NCBI RefSeq assembly: GCF_000621545.1
Contig: NZ_JHYA01000002.1
Location: forward strand, 1 to 64,000
DNA length: 64,000 nucleotides
Reading direction: 5' to 3'
From: Anaerovibrio lipolyticus LB2005
GTDB lineage: Bacteria > Bacillota > Negativicutes > Selenomonadales > Selenomonadaceae
The stretch's first letter is position 1; each line of letters starts with the position of its first letter. Positions 25,457 to 34,567 of this stretch are shown here, one piece after another. Made by a program: the position numbers and the translations under genes. Under the pieces are notes generated by a model that had not been told where the DNA came from, searched no databases, and saw only the letters and a list, made by a program, of their open reading frames with translations.

Positions 25457-26902
25457 ATGAATTATTCAGAATCACTACAATATTTAGAGGAGCTTAATGT
25501 CTTTGGCATGAACTTGGGCCTTGGGCGCATAAAAAAGCTTCTTGAATTGATGGGAAATCCCCAAAATAAATATAAGACCGTTCATATAACCGGCACTAAT
25601 GGTAAGGGCTCTGTTACCTGTATGCTTGCGGAAATCCTTAAAAAATCAGGCATCAGCGTGGGAATGTACACATCTCCTCATTTGGATTCTTACACCGAGC
25701 GGGTTGTTATCAACGGTAATGAAATAAGCCGGGAAAAAATGGCGGCGGCTATTACTGTGGTTAGTGACCTCTGTGACTTTATGGTGGGAGAGGGGGACGA
25801 GCACCCTACCCAGTTTGAGGTACTGACAGCAGCGGCATTTTACATTTTTATGAAGGAAAATGTGGAATACGCTGTTATTGAAGTTGGTCTGGGTGGTCTG
25901 CTGGATTCCACAAATGTAATTACTCCTGAGGTTTCTGTCATTACCAACGTATCCTTTGAGCACGCAGATAAATGTGGTGGTACTTTGGAGGGCATAGCAA
26001 AGCACAAGGCGGGTATTATAAAGCCTGGAGTGCCTGTAATAACTGGCGCAGACGGTATGGCATTGGAAATCATTCAAAGGGTGGCTGCGGATAATAAGGC
26101 AGATATATATATTGCTGGTAAGGATTTTGAAGCCAGACCTATTAAACCATTGGGGCAGCTTAGCATCCCACCTAATTTAGGTAATACCAGCGTGGGCAAT
26201 ATGAGTCCTTCCATGATTGATTTACAGATAGAGGCTCTGTCAACATTGCCTTATGGCCGATGTGAATCGGAGGGAAATACCGTAAAGACTCAGCTGGTGG
26301 AATTTGTTTCCCATAATGATCAGATGGCTTCACTTGACTATAAACTGGCATTGATGGGACTGCATCAGGTGGGCAATAGCAGTCTGGCGTCTGCGGCAGC
26401 TATGTTGCTGGCTGTAAATGATTTGCGTATTACACAACGGGCGTTGAGAAAAGCTATGACTGGTGTTCAATGGCCAGGCCGTTTTGAGGTTATGTCCCGT
26501 AATGGCTATGAGCTGATTATCGATGGTGCCCATAATCCTGCAGGCATCAGAACCCTTCGGGACAACTTGGATTATTATTATTCTGACAAAAAGCGGATTT
26601 TTGTACTTGGAATACTCAGAGATAAAGATTTTGAAGGTATGCTGGAGCTACTTCTGCGTCCTGAGGACAGAGTTATCTTTACAACGCCTTCATCAGAAAG
26701 GGCAGCAGACCCTGTAGAGCTTTTGGAATGCGCAAAGGTCGAGGACAAAGAGGCTATTGGCGATCCCCAAAAGGCATTGGAGCGCGGTATGGAGCTGGCT
26801 GAAAATGCCACAAAGGAAAGTGAAGGTGCGGAAGCAGACATGATTCTGATATGTGCCGGTTCACTGTATCTTATTGGTTATTTGCGTACTCTTTTAAAGT
26901 AG
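25457..26902 (+). CDS. folC: Folylpolyglutamate / dihydrofolate synthase
   Basis: 481 residues. The Mur-ligase-like ATP motif 'TGTNGKGSVTCMLAEIL', 'GMYTSPHLDSYTERVVING', 'GLGGLLDSTNVITPEVSVIT' and the C-terminal 'IDGAHNPAGIRTLRDNL' identify FolC, which adds glutamate to folates. It is about 50 residues longer than typical members. The excess lies between 'AGKDFEARPIKPLGQLSIP' and 'ASLDYKLALMGLHQVGNSS', where an insert with no similarity to the core is seen. It follows valS as in many Firmicutes and ends at a terminator. Confidence 0.92.
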   Translation: MNYSESLQYLEELNVFGMNLGLGRIKKLLELMGNPQNKYKTVHITGTNGKGSVTCMLAEILKKSGISVGMYTSPHLDSYTERVVINGNEISREKMAAAITVVSDLCDFMVGEGDEHPTQFEVLTAAAFYIFMKENVEYAVIEVGLGGLLDSTNVITPEVSVITNVSFEHADKCGGTLEGIAKHKAGIIKPGVPVITGADGMALEIIQRVAADNKADIYIAGKDFEARPIKPLGQLSIPPNLGNTSVGNMSPSMIDLQIEALSTLPYGRCESEGNTVKTQLVEFVSHNDQMASLDYKLALMGLHQVGNSSLASAAAMLLAVNDLRITQRALRKAMTGVQWPGRFEVMSRNGYELIIDGAHNPAGIRTLRDNLDYYYSDKKRIFVLGILRDKDFEGMLELLLRPEDRVIFTTPSSERAADPVELLECAKVEDKEAIGDPQKALERGMELAENATKESEGAEADMILICAGSLYLIGYLRTLLK

Positions 26903-26948
26903 ACAGTGTTGTGCAGATATTTATACAATGTTAGTAAGTGTAGAGAAA

Positions 26949-26988
26949 TGGGACCATTGTTTTTGGTTCCATTTTTTTTCTTTTTTTT
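26949..26988 (+). terminator. Terminator after folC
   Basis: GGGACCA-ttgtttt-TGGTTCC hairpin followed by a run of T residues. Confidence 0.8.
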
Positions 26989-26989
26989 G

Positions 26990-27102
26990 TATAACGAGAT
27001 AAAAACTGAACTCGTTGCGACGCGAAGCTAGTCCTGAAAGGGAAACGCTATATGGAATATTTTCCCATATAAATATGGGAAAATTTGAACAACTGCGTTA
27101 TA
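26990..27102. repeat. Structured dispersed repeat, element A
   Basis: The 113-bp element is bounded by TATAACG (26990-26996) and CGTTATA (27096-27102). It contains AACGAG / CTCGTT (26993-26998, 27011-27016), a shared block from CTCGTTG through GAAACGCTA, identical to element B over about 40 bases, and a 12-bp perfect hairpin ATTTTCCCATAT-AA-ATATGGGAAAAT (27059-27084). The closing frame TTGAACAACTGCGTTATA matches the other copies. It lies between the folC terminator and the next gene. Confidence 0.75.
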
Positions 27103-27143
27103 ATTATATGAATGTGATTATAGATTTTTTGAGGTGAGAGTAG

Positions 27144-28364
27144 TTGAGTGGGTTAAAGAGATTGGCATCATCTCGGGCCGTTAAGGATACAATTTATTTA
27201 TCAATTTTGATGGAGGCTTTTTTCATCGGATTATCACAAACGGTTGCTATAGTATTCATGGGAATTGGCATAGCATTATTTTTGCTTCGCTGGTGGAAGG
27301 ATCCGGATTTCCATGTAAAGCGTACCACCTTTCATTGGCCCATTATTGTTTACTTGTTGTGCAGTGCAGCATCAATATTAGTATCACCTGATAAGATGTA
27401 TACGCTGACGATATGGTTTGTGCTGGTAATAATTTATTTATTGACTTATGTGCTGGTGACCCAAAACATGGAAACCCCTCGGCAGGTAAGATTGCTGGCT
27501 TATTCTTTGGGGGCGTCAGCAGCCATTATTGTGGCCTACGGCTTTTTCCAGTTTATTTTTGGTATTGATACCTCGGAAATGAAATGGGTCGATGGTGAAG
27601 CCTTTCCGGAGCTTAGCAAGCGTGTCTTTTCAACTCTTGAGAATCCCAATATATTGGCCGCATATCTGGATATAGTGGTTTGCGTTCTCCTGGGGCTTTT
27701 TGGTACGCTGACTGAGAAGCGTATCCGTATTGCACTAGGGGTAGCTATGGTTTGTACCCTGGGATGTATTGCCATGACCTATGCTCGTGGCGCCTGTCTT
27801 ACCATCGCAGTTATCATGGCTGGTTATGGTGTATTGAAGGACAAGCGTATTTTGGCGGCAGTGGCAGTGCTGGTGGCAGGATTTCTGTTGTTGAATCCGG
27901 TGCTGTTTGAACGCATGAGCACTATGTTTACAGTTGTGGACACATCATCCGAGATGCGTATTGCTATGTGGGAAAGCACCATACAGATGATTTTGGATCA
28001 TCCCCTTTTTGGTATTGGTGGTGGCGCCTATTCGCTGGTTTATCCTATTTATGATACCTACATTGTAGATGGCAGTGTGACTTTGGTTCATGCCCATAAT
28101 ATTTATCTGAACTATCTTGCTGAAATTGGTATTGTGGGTGGATGCGCTTTTTTGGTATTCTTTTTGGGATATACTATTACTGCCCTGCATCCTCAAAAGA
28201 CTATGCCTGATGAATTCTCCAAGGGCCTGATGCTTGGTTTGGGTCTGGGGTTGGTGTCTGTAGCCCTTAATGGCCTTACAGATGATGTATTGTATAATGT
28301 CCCTTCATCCATGTTCCTGTGGATGATTTGCGGGCTAGTGTATGTAATGAAGGAGAAGATATAA
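27144..28364 (+). CDS. O-antigen ligase family protein
   Basis: 406 residues from TTG 27144, with GAGGTGAGAG just upstream. About ten to twelve transmembrane helices. The Wzy_C/WaaL signature occurs late: 'MRIAMWESTIQMILDHPLFG', 'GIGGGAYSLVYPIYDTY', then 'VHAHNIYLNYLAEIGIVGG', with the conserved His-x-His-Asn in a periplasmic loop. Members ligate or polymerise undecaprenyl-linked glycans, consistent with a diderm envelope. Without glycan genes nearby the substrate is unknown. TerC follows three bases after the stop. Confidence 0.82.
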   Translation: MSGLKRLASSRAVKDTIYLSILMEAFFIGLSQTVAIVFMGIGIALFLLRWWKDPDFHVKRTTFHWPIIVYLLCSAASILVSPDKMYTLTIWFVLVIIYLLTYVLVTQNMETPRQVRLLAYSLGASAAIIVAYGFFQFIFGIDTSEMKWVDGEAFPELSKRVFSTLENPNILAAYLDIVVCVLLGLFGTLTEKRIRIALGVAMVCTLGCIAMTYARGACLTIAVIMAGYGVLKDKRILAAVAVLVAGFLLLNPVLFERMSTMFTVVDTSSEMRIAMWESTIQMILDHPLFGIGGGAYSLVYPIYDTYIVDGSVTLVHAHNIYLNYLAEIGIVGGCAFLVFFLGYTITALHPQKTMPDEFSKGLMLGLGLGLVSVALNGLTDDVLYNVPSSMFLWMICGLVYVMKEKI

Positions 28365-28367
28365 TTA

Positions 28368-29042
28368 ATGACAATTATGACATTGGATTTTTGGACAGCT
28401 TTGTTTTCTATCGTAATACTTGATCTGGTTTTAGCTGGGGATAATGCGGTGGTAATTGCAATGGCAGCCCATCGTCTCCCGGATGAGCTAAAAAAGAAAG
28501 CAGTTTTGGTAGGTACTGCGGGAGCAGTGATCATAAGAATTATTATGACACTGCTGGCGGTTTATCTTTTGTCTATCCCATATCTACAGGCTTTGGGTGG
28601 TCTGCTGTTATTGCCGATTGCCATTAAGCTGTTGGCTCCAGCCAAGGAGGGCCATGTAGAGGAGGCAGATAATTTCGCCGGGGCTGTGAAAACTATTATC
28701 GTGGCTGATGCGGCCATGGGTATTGATAATGTCCTGGCGGTAGCAGGTGCCGCCCATGGCAGCTTTTTGTTGGTAGTAATTGGTCTTGTTATCAGTGTGC
28801 CTATCGTTGTGGGCAGCAGCCAGATTATTGGCAAGCTGTTGGATAACTGGCCAGTGCTGATTTATCTTGGTGCCGGTATTTTAGGTTGGACAGGTGGCAG
28901 CATGCTGGTTCACGATGCCAGCATTGGTCCTGTAATCGAGGGTGCCTTGGGTTCCATGGCTTCCATAATTATTCCTGCTGTACTGGCCGTGGGTGTGTGT
29001 GTTATTGGTTACAGCAAAAAGAAGCAGGTTCAGCCAGAGTAA
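28368..29042 (+). CDS. TerC/YjbE-family membrane protein
   Basis: 224 residues, about seven transmembrane helices. The family pattern is clear: 'ILDLVLAGDNAVVIAMAAHR' (acidic residue in the first helix, GDN motif), 'VADAAMGIDNVLAVAGAAHG' (second D-x-x-x-x-D-N) and 'GLVISVPIVVGSSQII'. YjbE/TerC proteins export metals, in particular Mn(II), and help metallate secreted enzymes. Its position before a Ca/Mn-type P-ATPase suggests a divalent-metal homeostasis pair. Confidence 0.88.
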   Translation: MTIMTLDFWTALFSIVILDLVLAGDNAVVIAMAAHRLPDELKKKAVLVGTAGAVIIRIIMTLLAVYLLSIPYLQALGGLLLLPIAIKLLAPAKEGHVEEADNFAGAVKTIIVADAAMGIDNVLAVAGAAHGSFLLVVIGLVISVPIVVGSSQIIGKLLDNWPVLIYLGAGILGWTGGSMLVHDASIGPVIEGALGSMASIIIPAVLAVGVCVIGYSKKKQVQPE

Positions 29043-29071
29043 ATTTTGTGTTGTGTGTGTAGGAGTGTTTT

Positions 29072-31717
29072 ATGAGCTTAATGGGTTTAAGTTCTGCTGA
29101 AATTGAAGAACGTCGGGCCAGATATGGCAGCAATTCTCTGACTCAGCTTGAAAGGGATTCTCTGTTTAAAAAGATTTTTCAGGGGTTTAAGGACCCCATG
29201 ATAATGATTCTGTTAGTCGCTCTGATTATTCAGGGCGTACTTTATTTTATGGGCCAGGCGGAGTGGTTTGAGCCCGTTGGAATAATGGTGGCTATTCTTA
29301 TCGCCAATGGCGTTGCTTCTGTCAGCGAATATAATCAGGAAGGTAAAGCTGTGACCCTGCGAAATGACGAAGCTGCCAAGGATATAACCAAGGTTCTTCG
29401 TGACGGCGAATTGTCGGAGATTCCTGTCAGTGACGTGGTGTCTGGGGATATTGTATTTTTACAGGCCGGGGACCGACTTCCTACAGACGGATTGTTGGTT
29501 GAGGGCTCTGTGCATATTGACCAGTCTGTATTGAATGGTGAGACTGAGGAAATATTAAAATGTCCAGTGGATAATGAGGCCAGTGATGGCTATGATGCGG
29601 AGGATTTGCTTAATCCACATTATGCTTATCGTGGTACGGTGGTGTGCAGTGGTGAGGCATATCTGGAAACCAGTGTAGTGGGGGATAAAACACTGTTTGG
29701 TCAGTTGGCTTTGGAAGCGCAGTCTACGGCCCGCAGGACACCACTACAGGTGAAGCTGGATAAGCTGGCCCATCATATTTCTGCCTTTGGCTATATAGGT
29801 GCAATTGCTATTGTGCTGGGCATTCTCATAAAGACCTTTGTTACTGGGGAGGCTCCTGACAATTTATGGGGCTGGGTGCGCCTGATTATTGATGCGGTCA
29901 CTGTAGCTGTAACTGTTATTGTGTGTGCTGTTCCTGAGGGCTTGCCAATGCTTACCTCCATGCTCCTTTCCGTTCAGAGTCTGAAAATGGAGAAGGACAA
30001 TGTTTTGGTCAAGAAAATAAATGGTATTGAAACCTCGGGCAGCTTGAGTATCTTGTTTAGCGACAAAACAGGTACTATTACCGAGGGAAAGCTGTCAGTG
30101 GTAGATATAGCACTGGGAGATTTAGTACATTTAAAGCATATTGGTAATCTTGAGCTGAAAAGCAATGAGGGAACAGAGGCTTCAGGGGAATATATCAACA
30201 AGTTTATAAAAGCCGCTGGACTTAACAATAGTGCCCACCCGGGAGCAGATTCTGTAATCGGCGGTAACAGTACGGACCGTTCCATAATCAAGGCATTGAT
30301 GGATGCTGGTCTGACCGACGCCATTAATCGTGATGAGGCCCTTGGCTTTAAATATTTTAATTCCAGGGACAAGTATTCTGCAGTGGCAGTAAATGAAGAT
30401 GATAAATGCATTTGTTATCTTAAAGGAGCCCCGGAGGTATTGTTGGAAAAATGTCATCAGTATCTGGGAGCAGATGGTTCCCTGCATCCGTTAAATTCTA
30501 TCAATGAAATTCAAAAATATATTGATAATCAGGCTGGTCGCTCTATGCGATTGTTGGCGGTGGCTTATGGTGCGGGACATGTCAATGAAAATGGTGAGGC
30601 TGAGACTGAAGGCAGTCTGACACTGATTGGTATTATCAGTATTCGTGACAACCTTCGCCCCGAGGCTATGGGGGCTATTCGCGAGGTTCAGAATGCCGGA
30701 GTACAGGTGGTTATGATTACTGGTGATAAGCGGGAGACTGCTGTGGCCATAGCCAAGGAATCCGGCCTTATTCACTCTGATGATGATGTGGTGCTGACCT
30801 CTGGTGAAATGAAGAAAATGTCAGATGATGAGCTGAAGAAAATATTACCTCAGCTTCGGGTGGTGGCGAGAGCCTTGCCTACTGACAAGAGTCGTTTGGT
30901 AAATATTGCTCAGGAGCTAGACATGGTGGTGGGCATGACTGGCGACGGTGTAAATGATGCCCCTGCACTAAAAAAGGCAGAGGTTGGCTTTGCCATGGGA
31001 AGTGGAACAGAGGTAGCCAAGGAGGCGGGAGATATTACCATTCTTGATGATAACTTCCGTTCTGTAGTTAAGGCAATTCTATATGGCCGTTCAATATTTA
31101 AGAGCATCAGAAAATTTCTTATCTTCCAGCTGACGGTTAATGTGGCGGCTGTACTGGTGTGCTTTTTGGGACCAATGCTGGGAGAAAACATCGTGCTTAC
31201 AGTGATACAGTTATTGCTGATTAACTTGGCTATGGATACCTTGGCGGCTATTGCCTATGGAAGTGAGCCAGCTTTGCAGGAGTATATGCTGGAAAAGCCG
31301 GTGGCCCGTCAGGAGAATATTGTTACTAAAAAAATGCTTACTCAGGTCATTATTAATGCTTTGGTTATTACGGTAATTTGTCTGAGCATTTTGTTCTTTG
31401 AACCGGTAAGGGCACTTTTTGGAGATGTTACAGTAACATATTTGAAGTCGGCGCTTTTTGCCACCTTTATGATGGCCATTACTTTTAATGGCTTTAACGC
31501 CCGTACGGATCATATTAATGTATTTGAGCATCTGGGCCGTAATAATACCTTTTTGTTGGTGAGCTTTGCTATTTTTGCCATGCAATGGGTATTTGTGGAA
31601 TTCGGCGGCGAGGTTTTAAGCGTTGAGCCCCTTTCCTTAAAGACATGGCTTATATGTGCCTTCATGGCAATATTGGTCATACCAGTAGACGTTATAAGAA
31701 GAATAATAACGAGGTGA
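29072..31717 (+). CDS. Calcium-type cation-transporting P-type ATPase
   Basis: 881 residues. P-type ATPase motifs: the TGE-equivalent 'VLNGETEEILKC' in the actuator domain, 'CAVPEGLPMLTSMLL' (PEGLP of P2-type Ca pumps) in helix 4, the phosphorylation site 'FSDKTGTITEGKLS', 'KGAPEVLLEKC', and 'GDGVNDAPALKKAEVGFAMG'. The C-terminal four helices are present. The last codons (for Ile-Ile-Thr-Arg) and the stop lie inside repeat element B. The substrate is probably Ca or Mn, given TerC upstream. Confidence 0.92.
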   Translation: MSLMGLSSAEIEERRARYGSNSLTQLERDSLFKKIFQGFKDPMIMILLVALIIQGVLYFMGQAEWFEPVGIMVAILIANGVASVSEYNQEGKAVTLRNDEAAKDITKVLRDGELSEIPVSDVVSGDIVFLQAGDRLPTDGLLVEGSVHIDQSVLNGETEEILKCPVDNEASDGYDAEDLLNPHYAYRGTVVCSGEAYLETSVVGDKTLFGQLALEAQSTARRTPLQVKLDKLAHHISAFGYIGAIAIVLGILIKTFVTGEAPDNLWGWVRLIIDAVTVAVTVIVCAVPEGLPMLTSMLLSVQSLKMEKDNVLVKKINGIETSGSLSILFSDKTGTITEGKLSVVDIALGDLVHLKHIGNLELKSNEGTEASGEYINKFIKAAGLNNSAHPGADSVIGGNSTDRSIIKALMDAGLTDAINRDEALGFKYFNSRDKYSAVAVNEDDKCICYLKGAPEVLLEKCHQYLGADGSLHPLNSINEIQKYIDNQAGRSMRLLAVAYGAGHVNENGEAETEGSLTLIGIISIRDNLRPEAMGAIREVQNAGVQVVMITGDKRETAVAIAKESGLIHSDDDVVLTSGEMKKMSDDELKKILPQLRVVARALPTDKSRLVNIAQELDMVVGMTGDGVNDAPALKKAEVGFAMGSGTEVAKEAGDITILDDNFRSVVKAILYGRSIFKSIRKFLIFQLTVNVAAVLVCFLGPMLGENIVLTVIQLLLINLAMDTLAAIAYGSEPALQEYMLEKPVARQENIVTKKMLTQVIINALVITVICLSILFFEPVRALFGDVTVTYLKSALFATFMMAITFNGFNARTDHINVFEHLGRNNTFLLVSFAIFAMQWVFVEFGGEVLSVEPLSLKTWLICAFMAILVIPVDVIRRIITR

Positions 31718-31824
31718 AGAAGGTCCATTCCACCTCGTTGCGACGCGAAGCTAGTCCTGAAAGGGAAACGCTAATTGGAAGTTTTTCTTCTAGGGAAGAA
31801 AAACATGAACAATGGCGTTATTAT
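31703..31824. repeat. Structured dispersed repeat, element B
   Basis: 122 bp bounded by ATAATAACG (31703-31711) and CGTTATTAT (31816-31824), a perfect 9-bp inverted repeat. Its second arm is ACGAGGTG / CACCTCGT (31709-31716, 31731-31738). The 40-base core block is shared with element A, and the third hairpin is GTTTTTCTTC-TAGG-GAAGAAAAAC (31781-31804). Bases that differ from the other copies are compensated on the opposite arm. The left end overlaps the 3' end of the P-ATPase gene, and the operon terminator lies 13 bases to the right. Confidence 0.75.
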
Positions 31825-31836
31825 GAGATAGTAGGT

Positions 31837-31877
31837 ATGCCTATGGTGATATATTAGTGTCACCATAGGCATATTTT
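31837..31877 (+). terminator. Terminator of the ATPase operon
   Basis: A 13-bp perfect stem (ATGCCTATGGTGA / TCACCATAGGCAT) followed by ATTTTG. Confidence 0.8.
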
Positions 31878-31911
31878 GTAATAATTGTCATACAAATATG
31901 CCCTTTGTGCA

Positions 31912-31940
31912 TTGACAATTAATATATAACGATTTAGAAT
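31912..31940 (+). promoter_or_regulatory. Promoter of the mutAB riboswitch transcript
   Basis: Consensus TTGACA (31912-31917), a 17-base spacer and TAGAAT (31935-31940), about 25 bases before the aptamer. Confidence 0.8.
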
Positions 31941-31964
31941 GAGATTAAATTGAATAGAGTGAGG

Positions 31965-32124
31965 ACAGGTGTCTGTCTATCAGACTTAATAGAGAATCCG
32001 GTATAAGCCGGAGCGGTCCCGCCACTGTAATGGGGAGCGAGGTACAATTATGTCACTGGGTTACGGGTAATGTAATCTGGGAAGGCGTACCAAGCATTGA
32101 TCCAGAGCCAGGAGAACTGCCTGT
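31965..32124 (+). promoter_or_regulatory. Cobalamin (B12) riboswitch aptamer
   Basis: The B12-box is present as GAGCCAGGAGAACTGCC near 32105-32121, one base off the usual ACCTGCC form. The conserved GGTCCCGCCACTGTAATGGG segment lies at about 32015-32035. P1 closes with ACAGG (31965-31969) and CCTGT (32120-32124). A hairpin CAAAGGG / CCCTTTG (32149-32172) follows and may provide the kissing-loop partner. The next gene is the B12-dependent mutase subunit mutA. Confidence 0.92.
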
Positions 32125-32246
32125 TTTATCATTTCCGTTAGCGATATTCAAAGGGCTGCCAGCAACCCTTTGATAAAGAATGCTTGTACCTGCGAGCGAT
32201 GGGTAGGGGATGGAACTATGATGGATGGAATATCTGGTCTCAATCT

Positions 32247-32274
32247 CCGACTTATTTATTTAAGTCGGTTTTTT
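32247..32274 (+). terminator. First terminator of the riboswitch expression platform
   Basis: CCGACTTA / TAAGTCGG with six T residues, about 120 bases after the aptamer. Confidence 0.8.
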
Positions 32275-32305
32275 ATTTTATGGGACACTGTTCACACCAT
32301 CATCT

Positions 32306-32337
32306 CCATCTGCACACTCTAGGCAGATGGTTTTTTT
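32306..32337 (+). terminator. Second, tandem terminator before mutA
   Basis: CCATCTGC / GCAGATGG followed by seven T residues, only 14 bases before the mutA ribosome binding site. Two terminators in series imply tight premature-termination control. Confidence 0.8.
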
Positions 32338-32365
32338 ATGACTTTGTGTGAAGGAGGTAAATTCA

Positions 32366-34567
32366 ATGAATGAGGAGAAAAGCGGTCAGGCCCAAGAAGA
32401 GCTGGATCTTCAGGCCATTCTGAAAAAGGCTGAGCAGGTTACTGATTTTCCTGACGTGCCTTTGGACGAATTTACACCGCCTACTTATGATGAGTGGAAG
32501 GAAGCATGCATTGCCCTGTTGAAGGGTGCTCCATTCGAAAAGAAAATGTATACAAAAACCTATGAGGGTATTACATTTTCTCCAATGTATTTCAGGAAGG
32601 ATACTGACCCTATCCTGCCAAAGAAATCCTTCCCTGGCATGGATGATTTTATGAGGGGTGCAAAGCCAAACGGCTACATAGAATCTCCATGGGGTATCGC
32701 TCAGGCCTGTGATGAAACCATGCCTAAGGAGAACAATGAGCTTCTGAAGCATGAAATTGACAGGGGGTCAACAATTTATAATATAACTCTCGATAAGGCT
32801 ACTATTTCCTGTGTGGATGCCAGAGAAACAGATAAGCCAGGTGATGAGGGCTGTAGTGTAACCACACTGCAGGATGTGCATGATTTGTTGGATGGATTGA
32901 AGCTGGAAAAATATCCTATCTACATTTATGCAGGAGCATCTGCTGTGCCTATGCTGTCCATGGTGGCAGCTGATTTAAAGTCTAGTGGGCAGTCAACCAA
33001 TATCCTTAAGGGAATTATTGGTGCCAATCCAGTGGGAGAACTGGTGGCAACCGGTAAAAACAAACAGTCTTTGGCAAAGCTCTATGACGAGGCCTATGAA
33101 GCTGCCAAGTGGGCTATCAAAAATGCCCCTGGTGTAAAGACTTGCTTTGTAAAAAGTGATGTGTTCAGCAATGGTGGTGCCAATGATATTCAGGAGGTTG
33201 CCTACAGTCTGGCTGTAGCCACTGATTATATCAGGGCAATGCTGGAGCGGGGACTTACTGTGGACGAGGCTGCGGGACAGGTGGCCTTTGAGTTTTCCAT
33301 GGGCGCCAACTTCTTTATGCAGATTGCCAAGCTGAGAGCAGTACGTCCAATATGGTCCCAGATTGTGGAGGCCTTTGGAGGCAGTGCTGAAGTTCAGAAG
33401 ATGTACGTTCATGCCCGTCCGGCCCGTTTCTTCAAGACTGTATACGATCCTTATGTAAATATGCTGCGTAATACCTCGGAGATTTTCTCAGGGGTTGTGG
33501 GGGGATTGGATTCCTTTGAAAATCCTCCATTTGATGAGGTTATCCGCAAGGGGGATGAATTCTCCCGCCGTATTGCCAGAAATGTTCAGATTATGCTTCA
33601 GGAGGAGTTTGGTTTACTTCAGCCAATCGATCCTGCTGGCGGCTCCTGGGCTGTTGAGACCCTTACCAAGCAGGTAAAGGAAAAGATTTGGGACGAGTTC
33701 AAAGTAATTGAAACCAAGGGCGGTATTGTTGAGGCTCTGAAGGAGGGTTACCCTCAGGAGCAGATTGGTCTTATTTTGGCCGAGCGCTTCAAGAAGCTGG
33801 AGCTTCGTCGAGACCGTATTGTTGGTTCCAATATGTATCCTAATATGACAGAGGTTCGCCTTGACCCTAGACCAGAGGATTTTGGGGAGAATAAGAAGCT
33901 GCGTTCAGAGGAAATATCATCATATCTTGATGATATCGACACTAAATTCTGTGATGAGGCACTGGCCAAGATTAAGGATGAAAAGGGCTCTATGGAATCT
34001 GTTATCGCGGCAGCCAAGGCTGGTGCAACCATTGAGCAGCTGAGAAGTGCCATGACTTGTCCAAAATGCGCCGAAAACGCTGAGGAAGTTGAAAAAATAG
34101 AAAGACATCGCTGGAGTGAGCGTTATGAGGCTCTTCGCATGGTGACAGAGGCCTACAAGGAAAAGAATGACGATAATGTTAAGATTTTCCTGGCTAATAT
34201 GGGCCCTATCCCACAGCACAAGGCAAGAGCAGACTTTACCACTGGCTTCTTGCAGGTTGGTGCCTTTGAGGTTCTGGGCAATAACGGCTTCCCTACAGAG
34301 GAAGAGGCCGCAGCTGCTGCCAAGGAATCCGGAGCTGATGCAGTGGTTATCTGCTCCACAGATGCAACCTATCCTGATATTGTGCCTAAGCTGGCTCCTA
34401 TGCTCCATGAGGCGTTGCCAAATGCCACTGTATTCCTGGCAGGCGAGGCCCCTAAGGACCTTAAGGAAACTTATGATAATGCCGGAATTGACAAGTATAT
34501 TTCTGTCAAGGCAAATTGTTATGAAATCCTGCAGGCACTGCAGAAGAAGAAAGGGATGATTGAGTGA
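32366..34567 (+). CDS. mutA: Methylmalonyl-CoA mutase, small (MutA-type) subunit
   Basis: 733 residues from ATG 32366 (AAGGAGG at 32351-32357). It has the mutase barrel layout ('[20 protein letters not shown]', '[20 protein letters not shown]') but lacks the substrate-contacting segments of the large subunit. Its C-terminal B12-fold ('[20 protein letters not shown]') has no Asp-x-His-x-x-Gly, so it cannot coordinate cobalt through His. This is the non-catalytic partner in the Propionibacterium-type heterodimer. Its stop overlaps the mutB start by one base, and expression lies behind the cobalamin riboswitch. Confidence 0.93.
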   Translation: MNEEKSGQAQEELDLQAILKKAEQVTDFPDVPLDEFTPPTYDEWKEACIALLKGAPFEKKMYTKTYEGITFSPMYFRKDTDPILPKKSFPGMDDFMRGAKPNGYIESPWGIAQACDETMPKENNELLKHEIDRGSTIYNITLDKATISCVDARETDKPGDEGCSVTTLQDVHDLLDGLKLEKYPIYIYAGASAVPMLSMVAADLKSSGQSTNILKGIIGANPVGELVATGKNKQSLAKLYDEAYEAAKWAIKNAPGVKTCFVKSDVFSNGGANDIQEVAYSLAVATDYIRAMLERGLTVDEAAGQVAFEFSMGANFFMQIAKLRAVRPIWSQIVEAFGGSAEVQKMYVHARPARFFKTVYDPYVNMLRNTSEIFSGVVGGLDSFENPPFDEVIRKGDEFSRRIARNVQIMLQEEFGLLQPIDPAGGSWAVETLTKQVKEKIWDEFKVIETKGGIVEALKEGYPQEQIGLILAERFKKLELRRDRIVGSNMYPNMTEVRLDPRPEDFGENKKLRSEEISSYLDDIDTKFCDEALAKIKDEKGSMESVIAAAKAGATIEQLRSAMTCPKCAENAEEVEKIERHRWSERYEALRMVTEAYKEKNDDNVKIFLANMGPIPQHKARADFTTGFLQVGAFEVLGNNGFPTEEEAAAAAKESGADAVVICSTDATYPDIVPKLAPMLHEALPNATVFLAGEAPKDLKETYDNAGIDKYISVKANCYEILQALQKKKGMIE

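Noticed and set aside
31920-31935. A fourth repeat element starting at the TATAACG near 31926
   Set aside because: Only the short TATAACG string matches; no partner CGTTATA or shared core follows. It is part of the mutAB promoter spacer.
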